A stretch of 64,000 nucleotides of DNA from an uncultured Porphyromonadaceae bacterium (lineage in GTDB: Bacteria; Bacteroidota; Bacteroidia; Bacteroidales; Muribaculaceae): positions 62,001-126,000 of the forward strand of contig USMC01000001.1 of NCBI GenBank assembly GCA_900555715.1, in the 5' to 3' direction. Of this stretch, positions 37,466 to 44,687 are shown piece after piece (the first letter of the stretch is position 1; each line of letters opens with the position of its first letter). The notes under the pieces were generated by a model, which worked only from the letters and a program-made list of their open reading frames with translations, was not told the origin of the DNA and made no database searches. The translations under genes and the position numbers were made by a program.

Positions 37466-38344
37466 ATGGACAAGGAATATTTCAAGGGAATATCCCTGCT
37501 CGATTTCATGCTGCATTTAGGCGCGGAGATGAAAGGGAAAGACCGTAAGGGTTTCTGGTTTCTGGCTCCGTACCGCAGTGAGAGAAACGCCTCCCTGCAT
37601 ATAGGCTATAATAATCTGTGGTACGACTATGGTATAGGGAAGGGCGGCGACATCTTCACTCTCGCCGGGGAGATGATCGGCAGTGGCGATTTCATCAAGC
37701 AGGCTGAATATATCTCGCAGGTCATGAAAGTCCCGATGCCCGACGGTTACAGGCCGGAGCCTATGCCGAAAGTCAGACAGGAACCGGCATTTGAGAATAT
37801 CGAGGTGGGGCCGCTGTGTTCCCGGAGGTTGCTGAACTATCTCGCGGGGCGCGGAATCCCGGAGAATCTGGCCCGACGGTATTGTGTTCAGGTAGATTAC
37901 CGTCTGCACGGCAGGGATTATTATGCCGTCGGTTTTGAAAACGTCGAACATGGATTTGAGCTGCGCAATCCGTTTGCCAAGCTCTCTTATCCTCCGAAGG
38001 CAATATCTCATATTTCCGGCGGAAATGCCCGATGCAACGTGTTCGAGGGGTTCATCGACTTTCTTTCGGCTGAGAGGCTGGGCTTCAATGACGATGTGGA
38101 TTCGGTGGTGCTTAACTCGGTTGCCAATGTCGACAAGGCGATTGCGCCTCTCTCGGATTACTCCCTGATTCTGTGCTATCTCGACAATGACGATGCAGGG
38201 CGAAACGCCCTTTCAAGATTTCGCCGGGAGTTCGGCGACAAAGTGGCTGACAAGTCGGCTCTTTATCCAGACTACAAGGATCTGAATGATTACCTGATGG
38301 CTACACAGCCTAAAATCTCCAACAATTCAAAATTAAGACTCTGA
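37466..38344 (+). CDS. traP: TraP, DNA primase with TOPRIM domain
   Basis: A 292-residue primase-like protein. Residues 1-90 form a CHC2-type domain lacking zinc cysteines (FWFLAPYRSERNASLHIG, NLWYDYGIGKGGDI). The TOPRIM domain follows with the catalytic Glu in VFEGFIDFLSAERLG (about residue 194) and the Asp cluster in LCYLDNDDAGRNAL (about 235). Such primases make primers on the transferred strand in the recipient. Gene order traO-traP-traQ agrees with CTnDOT-like elements. Confidence 0.87.
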   Translation: MDKEYFKGISLLDFMLHLGAEMKGKDRKGFWFLAPYRSERNASLHIGYNNLWYDYGIGKGGDIFTLAGEMIGSGDFIKQAEYISQVMKVPMPDGYRPEPMPKVRQEPAFENIEVGPLCSRRLLNYLAGRGIPENLARRYCVQVDYRLHGRDYYAVGFENVEHGFELRNPFAKLSYPPKAISHISGGNARCNVFEGFIDFLSAERLGFNDDVDSVVLNSVANVDKAIAPLSDYSLILCYLDNDDAGRNALSRFRREFGDKVADKSALYPDYKDLNDYLMATQPKISNNSKLRL

Positions 38345-38347
38345 ATT

Positions 38348-38878
38348 ATGAATACAATTCTCAATAAAATCGGCGCGATGCGCCTCACTCCTGCTCGGTT
38401 CTTCGGGTTCTGGATTGCTCTGTTCGCAATAGTTCTCGCGCTCACTTCATGCTCCGATGAACTTGATGTTCAGCAATCGTATCCGTTCACGGTGGAGGTT
38501 ATGCCCCATACGGACAAAATAGTGAAGGGACAGTCTGTGGAACTGCGTTTCGAGATCAAGCCGGAAGGCAACTATTCCAACACTCTCTACACCATCCGCT
38601 ATTTCCAGTATGACGGAGAGGGAACACTTAAACTTGTTGACGGCCCGGTGCTGGTCAACAATGACCGTGTACTTCTTGAAAACAAGACTTTCCGACTGAC
38701 ATACACCGCCAAGAGTGCCGATGCCCATAAGTTCCTCGTTGTGGTGCAGGACAACTTCAATTCTACCCCGTGGGAGCGGACCTTTGAGTTCAACGGCAAG
38801 GACAGCGACGATGACGGTGGCGACACTCCGGGAATTGTCGGCCCGATTGTCGGACCCGTAACCCCGATTTTACGATGA
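38348..38878 (+). CDS. traQ: TraQ (DUF3872), lipoprotein of the conjugation operon
   Basis: A 176-residue envelope protein with a membrane segment (FWIALFAIVLALTSC) ending in a lipobox Cys at about residue 35, followed by SDELD. The mature part is a single beta-sandwich (DUF3872; FTVEVMPHTDKIVKGQSVEL and VRLTYTAK-like strands), and the tail is rich in Asp, Gly and Pro-Val repeats (GPIVGPVTP). It overlaps the lysozyme-like gene by 4 bases. The exact function is unknown. Confidence 0.87.
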   Translation: MNTILNKIGAMRLTPARFFGFWIALFAIVLALTSCSDELDVQQSYPFTVEVMPHTDKIVKGQSVELRFEIKPEGNYSNTLYTIRYFQYDGEGTLKLVDGPVLVNNDRVLLENKTFRLTYTAKSADAHKFLVVVQDNFNSTPWERTFEFNGKDSDDDGGDTPGIVGPIVGPVTPILR

Positions 38879-39372
38879 GAAAGATTTTTATCCTGTTTAT
38901 GGCGATAGTGGCGCTGGCCGCCACTTCGCCGGCTTTCGCTGCGAAAAAATCAATAATGGAGTTGCCTCCGTATGAGAGAGCCGTTCTGATTATCAAGCAC
39001 CACGAGACCTTGCATGATTCCCGTCGGCACTGGCCATATCTGGGCTACGGTCATAGAAAACTCCCAGGTGAAAACTATTTCCGAGGCTATAAGATGAGTG
39101 AACGGGAGGCCGATATGCTTCTGCGCAAAGACCTCAATAAGTTTATCGGTATCTTCAATGACCTCAAACCGATGGATGCGCTGCTTTTGGGGGTGCTGTC
39201 CTACAATATCGGACCGGGAGCGGTAAAGAAAAGCTCGGTATATCGGAAACTGAAAGCCGGAGACCGAAACATATTCAAAGCCTATACTGCCCACTGTAAA
39301 TATAAGGGCAGGTTCCATAAAGGACTTTACAAGCGCCGATGTCAGGAGCTTGCTGCTCTTTTCATTCCGTAA
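38875..39372 (+). CDS. Lysozyme-like muramidase of the transfer operon
   Basis: A 165-residue exported protein with signal peptide FILFMAIVALAATSPAFA. The mature part follows the phage-type lysozyme fold: an early Glu in IIKHHETLHDSR, a WPYLGYGHRKLP strand, MSEREADMLLRKDLNKFI, and AVKKSSVYRKLKAGD. Such enzymes open the peptidoglycan layer locally for the mating channel, as VirB1 does. It is the last gene of the tra operon and is followed by a strong hairpin. Confidence 0.85.
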   Translation: MRKIFILFMAIVALAATSPAFAAKKSIMELPPYERAVLIIKHHETLHDSRRHWPYLGYGHRKLPGENYFRGYKMSEREADMLLRKDLNKFIGIFNDLKPMDALLLGVLSYNIGPGAVKKSSVYRKLKAGDRNIFKAYTAHCKYKGRFHKGLYKRRCQELAALFIP

Positions 39373-39394
39373 AATTACCGTCTAATATCGTACC

Positions 39395-39428
39395 GAGGGG
39401 ATACGCTCTTTTCGGAGTGTGTCCCCTC
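39395..39428 (+). terminator. Hairpin closing the transfer operon
   Basis: A 14-bp stem (39395-39408 with 39415-39428, two G-U pairs) beginning GAGGGGATAC. The following bases are only mildly T-rich. It separates the tra operon from the invertase gene. Confidence 0.65.
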
Positions 39429-39463
39429 ACTGTATCTTATAGGCAAATCAAATAACATACAAA

Positions 39464-40666
39464 ATGGCTTCGATAAAAGTAAAGTTCCGGCCCTCGACTG
39501 TCGCAGACCACGAGGGCACAATCTATTATCAGATTATCCACGAAAGAAAAGTGCGACAACTTCTTTCGGACTACAAAGTTTTCTCGGCTGAATGGGATGA
39601 ATCCCGTTCAATGGTAACCACCACACAGAAAAGTGAACGTAAATCGTTCATCCTCTCAATTCGAGAGCGAATCCGCTGGGATGTGGAGCGGTTGACTAAA
39701 ATTGACCGAAAACTTGATGCCAACGGTCTATCATATACTGCCGATGATGTTATCGACGAGTTCAATCGCTATGCGCATGAATACTCTCTATTCAACTATA
39801 TGGAGAGCATTATAGCCAAATTGAAACAGAACGGTAAAGTCAGGACATCGGAGACTTACAAATCCACCCTCAGCAGTTTCAAAAAATTCCGGGAGGATGA
39901 AGATATAATGCTCGACTGTCTGACCTCAGAAATAATGGAGGCATACGAGGCATGGCACCACAAGCGAGGCGTTGCCCCCAATACCATATCATTCTATACC
40001 AGAATCCTTCGCGCGGTATATAATCATGCGGTCGAGGACGACATCATCGAGAATCGCAATCCGTTCCGGAAGGTCTATACAGGAATTGACAAGACCGTCA
40101 AAAGGGCGTTGCCATTAACTGTCATCAAGAAAATCAAAGCATTGGATTTATCACTGACACCATCACTGGACTTTGCCCGAGATATGTTTCTTATGAGTTT
40201 CTATCTCAGAGGCATGAGTTTCATCGACATGGCATTTCTGAAAAAGACAGACCTAAAAAATGGTTACGTCACCTACCGCCGACGCAAGACCGGTCAGCAA
40301 CTCATCATCGAATGGACTAAGGAAATGCAGATAATTCTTGACAAGTACCCCGAGAACGAAAGCGACTATCTGCTACCCATCATCCGTAATCCCGGAACCA
40401 ATGAGCGATGCACATACCGCAATGTCGGCTACAACATCAACCACAACCTGAAAACCATAGCCGGAATGGTCGGCGTAACAATACCGCTGACCCTCTACGT
40501 TGCCCGACACAGCTGGGCTTCCGCCGCCAAAGCAAAGGGTATCCCCCTGTCCGTAATCAGCGAAGGGTTAGGTCACGACAACGAAGCAACAACCCAAATC
40601 TACCTTGCCAGTCTCGACATCTCAGTTGTAGATAAAGCGAATTCTCTTATTCTTAATAGCCTTTAG
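39464..40666 (+). CDS. Tyrosine recombinase, probable DNA invertase
   Basis: A 400-residue tyrosine recombinase with an arm-like N-terminus (FRPSTVADHEGTIYYQIIH), a SAM-like core-binding domain (about 105-200) and a catalytic domain: Arg in SFYLRGMSFIDMAF, ARHSWASAAK (the His-x-x-Arg box reads VARHSW, so the His position is altered to Ala-Arg-His), GHDNEATTQIYL with the nucleophilic Tyr. It resembles the Tsr-type recombinases of Bacteroides that invert promoters. Two pairs of inverted palindromic sites follow directly downstream, which is the reason for calling it an invertase rather than an element integrase. It ends in its own terminator. Confidence 0.8.
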   Translation: MASIKVKFRPSTVADHEGTIYYQIIHERKVRQLLSDYKVFSAEWDESRSMVTTTQKSERKSFILSIRERIRWDVERLTKIDRKLDANGLSYTADDVIDEFNRYAHEYSLFNYMESIIAKLKQNGKVRTSETYKSTLSSFKKFREDEDIMLDCLTSEIMEAYEAWHHKRGVAPNTISFYTRILRAVYNHAVEDDIIENRNPFRKVYTGIDKTVKRALPLTVIKKIKALDLSLTPSLDFARDMFLMSFYLRGMSFIDMAFLKKTDLKNGYVTYRRRKTGQQLIIEWTKEMQIILDKYPENESDYLLPIIRNPGTNERCTYRNVGYNINHNLKTIAGMVGVTIPLTLYVARHSWASAAKAKGIPLSVISEGLGHDNEATTQIYLASLDISVVDKANSLILNSL

Positions 40667-40669
40667 TGT

Positions 40670-40703
40670 AAGCCTCGATTTCCCTTTTGGGAGATTGAGG
40701 CTT
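40670..40703 (+). terminator. Terminator after the invertase gene
   Basis: A 15-bp stem with a TTTT loop (40670-40684 with 40689-40703, two G-U pairs) starts 4 bases after the stop. The invertase transcript is therefore unlikely to read into the invertible region. Confidence 0.75.
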
Positions 40704-40724
40704 TAAGTTAAGCATGTGTCCAAC

Positions 40725-40739
40725 TCTCTTAAATAGAGA
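40725..40739 (+). repeat. Inversion site A
   Basis: TCTCT-TAAAT-AGAGA. It is the exact reverse complement of site B at 40899-40913. Confidence 0.75.
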
Positions 40740-40753
40740 GCCTTAATATCTTG

Positions 40754-40761
40754 CAAAGATA
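40754..40761 (-). promoter_or_regulatory. -7 element in invertible segment 1, facing away from the operon
   Basis: TATCTTTG on the minus strand. A possible TTG lies 22 bases upstream. In the present orientation it reads towards the invertase terminator; inversion would turn it towards the operon. Confidence 0.5.
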
Positions 40762-40898
40762 ATTATTTTTCTGCAAATGAGAGCAATAAGGACCTTTATT
40801 TTCTCCATGATAATTAAATGTGAAGCAAGTTGTTTAGCAAATCATTTTGTTGCGATGCGGTATATCTCACTATATCAGATGCTTAAAATAAGTTGAAT

Positions 40899-40913
40899 TC
40901 TCTATTTAAGAGA
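40899..40913 (-). repeat. Inversion site B
   Basis: TCTCT-ATTTA-AGAGA, the reverse complement of site A. Confidence 0.75.
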
Positions 40914-41012
40914 TACTTACAAATAACGACAAAACTGTGATAGCCCCAATTATCAAATACGTTCTTCCATTTGGACGTGAGCCAGCAAGAGATGCGTTGA
41001 GGATTCATCCAA

Positions 41013-41029
41013 ATCTCTTGCTAAGAGAT
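41013..41029 (+). repeat. Inversion site C
   Basis: ATCTCT-TGCTA-AGAGAT, the exact reverse complement of site D. The ten bases before it (ATTCATCCAA) also precede site D in direct orientation. Confidence 0.78.
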
Positions 41030-41042
41030 GATTATGCCAGTG

Positions 41043-41050
41043 CAAAGTTA
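41043..41050 (-). promoter_or_regulatory. -7 element in invertible segment 2, facing away from the operon
   Basis: TAACTTTG on the minus strand, 14 bases inside site C. After inversion it would lie just inside site D, about 60 bases before the first gene and pointing at it. Confidence 0.58.
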
Positions 41051-41187
41051 CGAAAAATCTTTGAATTAGGCCCATCTTTAAGATTAAAAAATGTCTGCCT
41101 AACAATAACTGGGCGGCCTTTGTTTTGGAAGAAGTCTATCTATATTGCATTAAAAGCCTGCTCCATAGAGCGTTATTATTCATCCAA

Positions 41188-41204
41188 ATCTCTTAGCAAG
41201 AGAT
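41188..41204 (-). repeat. Inversion site D
   Basis: ATCTCT-TAGCA-AGAGAT, the reverse complement of site C. It lies 31 bases before the ATG of the first operon gene. Confidence 0.78.
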
Positions 41205-41235
41205 TGTGATAACCGATAAAACCTATTCATCTTCA

Positions 41236-42417
41236 ATGAGTGAGAATTTAAATAAATTATCCATATGGGATAACGAGCATTCTGGTAGAAGGAGAGTGTG
41301 TATGCTTATGGTGACACATGCATGCAACTTAAATTGTAGCTATTGCTATGAATCCTTTAAGCGGAACTCATATATGTCTTTTGAGATGGCAAAAGAGATC
41401 ATCTTGAAAGAAGCTCATATGGTCGCAGAGAGTGATCGCTTTGACGAAATACAAGTTGACTTTATGGGAGGGGAACCTCTTATGAATTTTCCGCTTATTA
41501 AACAAATCGTTGAGTGGCTCAAAAATGGCGGAATTGATATTCCTTGGATTTGTTTTGCCTCAACTAATGCTACATTACTCACCCCTGAAATAAAAGATTG
41601 GCTACGTCAGAATAAGAAATATATTGTTTTGGGAGCAAGTTATGATGGAAATGGAAGCATGCAATCGAAGAATCGAGGAACTGATGGTTTTGAGATTGAT
41701 TTAGATTTTTTCCATGATTTGTGGCCTGAACAAACCTTTCAAATGACTATATCTAAGGAAACTCTGCCAAACTTGGCAGATGGGGTTCTGTATGTTCAGA
41801 AGAAAGGATATGAGCTTAATGCGTCTCTTGCTCAAGGTGTTGATTGGACAATTGATGATGCAAAAATATATCGTCAGCAATTATCGTTATTGAAAGATGA
41901 ATATCTGAAAGACACCACATTACGTCCACTGAACAGATTGACAAGATATGTCGATGTATTTAATCTTGCCCCATCTGAGAGAAGGCAAATTCATGGATGT
42001 GGGAGCGGATTAAATATGATAACCTATGATGTTGATGGTAAAACGTATGGGTGCCACATGTTTACGCCCATTGTGTTAGGCGAGAATAACGCAATCGGAG
42101 TGGATGCAGTTGAATGGGATAAACCTGATTTGATGGCAGATAAATTTTGTGAAACATGTGTATTGAGACGGTTTTGTCCTACCTGCCCGGGATTCAACTA
42201 TAAATATCGTGGTGATTTCGCAAAAAGAGATCAACGATGGTGCGCATTAGTATTAGCTGAAGCGATGACTGCCTGCGAATTTCAGATTGAGCGAATCGCT
42301 ATGATGGAATCATTAAGCGCAGAAGATGCAGAACATGCTCAGGTCGCAGTAAAGGCCTATGAAATATTAAAACACCTTGATATTGACAGATCAACAAGCC
42401 CTTACATCATAAATTAA
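41236..42417 (+). CDS. Radical SAM/SPASM peptide-modifying enzyme 1
   Basis: A 393-residue radical SAM enzyme. I start it at the ATG at 41236; the GTG at 41206 lies at the edge of inversion site D. The SAM-binding cluster motif is CNLNCSYC (Cys30, 34, 37), followed by MGGEPL. The C-terminus has SPASM-type auxiliary cluster cysteines: Cys in HGCGSGLNM, GKTYGCHMF, then CETCVLRRFCPTC and a late Cys in RWC. This architecture is typical of enzymes that install thioether or C-C links in ribosomal peptides. It is a paralogue of the enzyme at 43599. The peptide at 43314 is the likely substrate. The base composition is AT-rich, unlike the ICE core. Confidence 0.9.
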   Translation: MSENLNKLSIWDNEHSGRRRVCMLMVTHACNLNCSYCYESFKRNSYMSFEMAKEIILKEAHMVAESDRFDEIQVDFMGGEPLMNFPLIKQIVEWLKNGGIDIPWICFASTNATLLTPEIKDWLRQNKKYIVLGASYDGNGSMQSKNRGTDGFEIDLDFFHDLWPEQTFQMTISKETLPNLADGVLYVQKKGYELNASLAQGVDWTIDDAKIYRQQLSLLKDEYLKDTTLRPLNRLTRYVDVFNLAPSERRQIHGCGSGLNMITYDVDGKTYGCHMFTPIVLGENNAIGVDAVEWDKPDLMADKFCETCVLRRFCPTCPGFNYKYRGDFAKRDQRWCALVLAEAMTACEFQIERIAMMESLSAEDAEHAQVAVKAYEILKHLDIDRSTSPYIIN

Positions 42418-42435
42418 ACCGACATTACATATATC

Positions 42436-42795
42436 ATGGATAAACGGAAAGCAAGAACAACATTCATAGTGACTATTATCACTTTGATAAGCTCCTGTCT
42501 CGTTTCTTGTGGTAGTTTAGAACAATGGTCACAAGGATTACAGGCAGTAGGCAATAGCTTGTCTGGCTCTACTTACTATACTACACCTGCATCAAACTAT
42601 TCTACAAGCACTTATACCCCAACTGCCTCTACAGAAAAAGAATGGCATGACTGTTCTTCGTGCAGTGGCACTGGTAGATGCAAATCTTGTGGTGGCTCAG
42701 GAAAAAATGAGTATGCTAAAAATGGTCGATGCGGAGTTTGTCGTGGTACGGGTAAATGTGCAGGCTGCAATGGTCGTGGAGGTTGGAAAATATAA
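42436..42795 (+). CDS. CxxCxGxG zinc-finger-like lipoprotein
   Basis: A 119-residue lipoprotein: membrane segment then lipobox LVSC (Cys25), a Ser/Thr-rich linker, and four DnaJ-type CxxCxGxG motifs (CSSCSGTG, CKSCGGSG, CGVCRGTG, CAGCNGRG). In DnaJ four such motifs bind two zinc ions, and the domain helps hold clients and thiols. Here the domain is outside the cytoplasm and has no J domain. Its place between the first modifying enzyme and the peptide suggests a role in metal or thiol handling of the cysteine-rich peptide, or in immunity; both are inferred. Confidence 0.75.
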   Translation: MDKRKARTTFIVTIITLISSCLVSCGSLEQWSQGLQAVGNSLSGSTYYTTPASNYSTSTYTPTASTEKEWHDCSSCSGTGRCKSCGGSGKNEYAKNGRCGVCRGTGKCAGCNGRGGWKI

Positions 42796-42813
42796 TCCAA
42801 TTGATAAGATATT

Positions 42814-43242
42814 ATGAAACATAAACTTGTAAAAAATAAAAATACTAATAATCACCTGATAAAACTGTTAATGATAACAATATCGTTAATAGTTTTAACA
42901 GCTCTCCCTGTTATGGCACAGCCAAAGGGTAGATTTATATATAGTGGCTCTTATGACTATAATGGGAATCAGATTTCTAAACAAACTAATTATACAACTC
43001 TGATTGTCACTCCGTATCAGTCTCCTAATCAAAGTTGGCTTAAAGTTCAAGGAATCACAAAATCTGGACAGAGATATAACTTACCTTCAAGTTCCGGAAG
43101 ATATGTGTTTACTAAATATCGTTCAGGATATTCCGTATATTCATGGGATGAGCAATGTCTTATTGTCAATAGTCGGCAGAACGTAATCCAATTTTATCGA
43201 GATGTTACATCCGGAAAATACGATGAGTTTATAACATATTAA
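42814..43242 (+). CDS. Small secreted protein of unknown function
   Basis: A 142-residue exported protein with a hydrophobic signal segment (LLMITISLIVLTALPVMA) and cleavage before QPKG. The mature part of about 107 residues is beta-rich with many Tyr, Ser and Asn and a single Cys (EQCLIV). I recognise no family. It lies in the operon 71 bases before the precursor gene. As a small secreted gene beside a peptide precursor, it could be an immunity or binding protein, but this is only a positional suggestion. Confidence 0.65.
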   Translation: MKHKLVKNKNTNNHLIKLLMITISLIVLTALPVMAQPKGRFIYSGSYDYNGNQISKQTNYTTLIVTPYQSPNQSWLKVQGITKSGQRYNLPSSSGRYVFTKYRSGYSVYSWDEQCLIVNSRQNVIQFYRDVTSGKYDEFITY

Positions 43243-43300
43243 CAAGAATAGAAAGAGGCTAATGCCTACACAAATAAATCAATTATTAACATTTAAATTC

Positions 43301-43306
43301 AGGAGG
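43301..43306 (+). promoter_or_regulatory. Strong Shine-Dalgarno of the precursor gene
   Basis: AGGAGG ends 7 bases before the ATG at 43314. Such a perfect site is unusual in Bacteroidota and suggests high translation of the precursor; it also selects 43314 over the ATG at 43320. Confidence 0.8.
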
Positions 43307-43313
43307 AATTCAT

Positions 43314-43496
43314 ATGAAAATGAATCTCGAAGCCCTTGCGGCACTTGAAGCCAAGCTCGCGCAGTATAGCAGCGTAAATGGCCCCATCGCTGAGCATATG
43401 TCTCAGAACACAAACACTTGTGACTCTTGTTACACTAACTCGACTTGCAAGGGAACTTGCCGAGGAACTTGTGGCGGTTCTTGCAACGGTCGCTAA
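43314..43496 (+). CDS. RiPP precursor peptide with six cysteines
   Basis: A 60-residue peptide between two radical SAM genes. The first 35 residues form a helical leader (MNLEALAALEAKLAQYSSVN) without a GG cleavage motif. The C-terminal 25 residues are the core, with Cys36, 39, 45, 49, 53 and 57, the last four spaced by three residues in TCKG-TCRG-TCGG-SCNG. Alternating Cys and Thr/Ser with Gly matches substrates of SPASM enzymes that form thioethers (ranthipeptide or CxxX-repeat type), but the linkage cannot be told from sequence. There is a very strong ribosome site, and a stem-loop follows the gene. Confidence 0.85.
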   Translation: MKMNLEALAALEAKLAQYSSVNGPIAEHMSQNTNTCDSCYTNSTCKGTCRGTCGGSCNGR

Positions 43497-43530
43497 AATC
43501 GCTCGACCCTTACGGTCAACAAACACAGAA

Positions 43531-43583
43531 TATGGTGTTGCAATAGTTTTTAGATTAACTCTATTTCCTTTTGCAACACCATA
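43531..43583 (+). terminator. Stem-loop between precursor and second radical SAM gene
   Basis: A perfect 13-bp inverted repeat TATGGTGTTGCAA / TTGCAACACCATA (43531-43543 with 43571-43583) with a 27-base loop and CTTTAAT after it. It may act as a leaky terminator or RNA-stabilising element that makes precursor mRNA more abundant than enzyme mRNA. Confidence 0.7.
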
Positions 43584-43598
43584 CTTTAATATTAGAAT

Positions 43599-44687
43599 AT
43601 GAAAAGATCTGTTTTACTCCTCATAAGTCATTCCTGCAATCTATCATGTAAATATTGTTACGAGCATTTTAAGGATGCCCGTAAGATGTCGTATAAAGAG
43701 GCTACTGAAATTCTAAGCAAGGAGTTTTCTTCATCGCCAGAAGACATTACATGTGTTGATTTGCTCGGAGGAGAACCTCTGTCAAATTTTGATATAATAC
43801 CGGATTTATGTGAATGGATCTGGGATAAAATACCAACAATGCAGGTATTTATACGCACCAACGGGACATTGTTAACACAGACAATGAAGAATTGGTTTAA
43901 GGCCAACAACAAGCTTGTTGGATTAGGAATTAGCGTAGATGGCACTCCGGAAAACAATCTTTTCAATAGAGGCGTGGAACACCTTGACTTAGCCTTCTTC
44001 AAAGAAAATTGGCCTGATGTCCCAGCTAAATTTACCGTGTTTCCGGACAGCGTAGATAGGCTATATGAGTCTGTTTTATTTCTTCATGAAAAGGGTTTTA
44101 ATGTTATAGGCGGAATCGCACAAGGTGTAAAATGGTCAGAGAAAGCATGTATTGAGTTGTCAAATCAGCTTGAAAAGCTTACCGATCATTATTCTAAAGA
44201 GAGTACATTGGTTCCTCCGAAGCCTCTTTTCTCGATTGACTTCAATCAAGCATACAACCCATATAATCTAACAAAAGCAGAGAAGCCATGTTGGGACAGG
44301 GATGTTGTGCATGCTTACGATTGTGATCTTGAGCTAATTCCTTGTCATATGTTTTCTTCATTAGTTCAGGGGAAAGAAGGTAGAAAAGCTATAATCGAAG
44401 ACTATGAGGATGTTGCCTGTGATTTATGTGATGATGAATGTGTAACGTGCCCGATAAGATGGTGCTGTGTAAACTGCATGGCACTTAATTATCATCTTTA
44501 TAAAGATTTCAAGAAAAATGCGAACCGTAGATTGAGTTGTATGGCACACAAAATTGCAGCTTATTGGTCGGCTGTATTGTTAACGCAACGAGCAATGAAT
44601 GGCACGTTAGATTTGAATGACAGTGATATAAGAGATGGTTTATCAAATGCTATAAAATACGTAAAGGAGTATGATGGAATCAAATGA
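43599..44687 (+). CDS. Radical SAM/SPASM peptide-modifying enzyme 2
   Basis: A 362-residue radical SAM enzyme, paralogue of the one at 41236 (both share CNLxCxYCYExF and GGEPL.NF). The main cluster is Cys13, 17, 20 in CNLSCKYC. The C-terminal cluster region is Cys-rich: CWDRDV, AYDCDLELIPCHMF, then CDLCDDECVTC and WCCVNC. It overlaps the protease gene by some 14-17 bases. Two enzymes for one precursor suggest sequential or divided modification of the six cysteines. The reaction is not known. Confidence 0.9.
   Translation: MKRSVLLLISHSCNLSCKYCYEHFKDARKMSYKEATEILSKEFSSSPEDITCVDLLGGEPLSNFDIIPDLCEWIWDKIPTMQVFIRTNGTLLTQTMKNWFKANNKLVGLGISVDGTPENNLFNRGVEHLDLAFFKENWPDVPAKFTVFPDSVDRLYESVLFLHEKGFNVIGGIAQGVKWSEKACIELSNQLEKLTDHYSKESTLVPPKPLFSIDFNQAYNPYNLTKAEKPCWDRDVVHAYDCDLELIPCHMFSSLVQGKEGRKAIIEDYEDVACDLCDDECVTCPIRWCCVNCMALNYHLYKDFKKNANRRLSCMAHKIAAYWSAVLLTQRAMNGTLDLNDSDIRDGLSNAIKYVKEYDGIK

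Larger units (their letters stand above)
40725..40913. other. Invertible segment 1
   Basis: The segment is bounded by perfect 15-bp inverted repeats A and B. Inside is no gene, but a -7-like element pointing left. Together with segment 2 it fills the non-coding 40667-41235 gap between invertase and operon. Confidence 0.65.
41013..41204. other. Invertible segment 2
   Basis: The segment is bounded by perfect 17-bp inverted repeats C and D. It contains a TAACTTTG on the minus strand next to site C. The open frame 40937-41209 that crosses it is not credible as a gene. Confidence 0.7.

Noticed and set aside
40937..41209. Open frame of 90 codons between the invertase and the first radical SAM gene
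   Set aside because: It starts with GTG, crosses both sites C and D, and would be broken by inversion; its residues show no motif. It is a chance frame in the invertible region.
41206..41235. GTG start ten codons earlier for radical SAM enzyme 1
   Set aside because: It begins at the edge of inversion site D; the ATG at 41236 gives a normal family N-terminus and leaves room for the flipped promoter.
43301..43316. AGGAGGAATTCATATG as a cloning-vector artefact
   Set aside because: It contains EcoRI- and NdeI-like sites by chance, but the surrounding operon is continuous and natural in composition.
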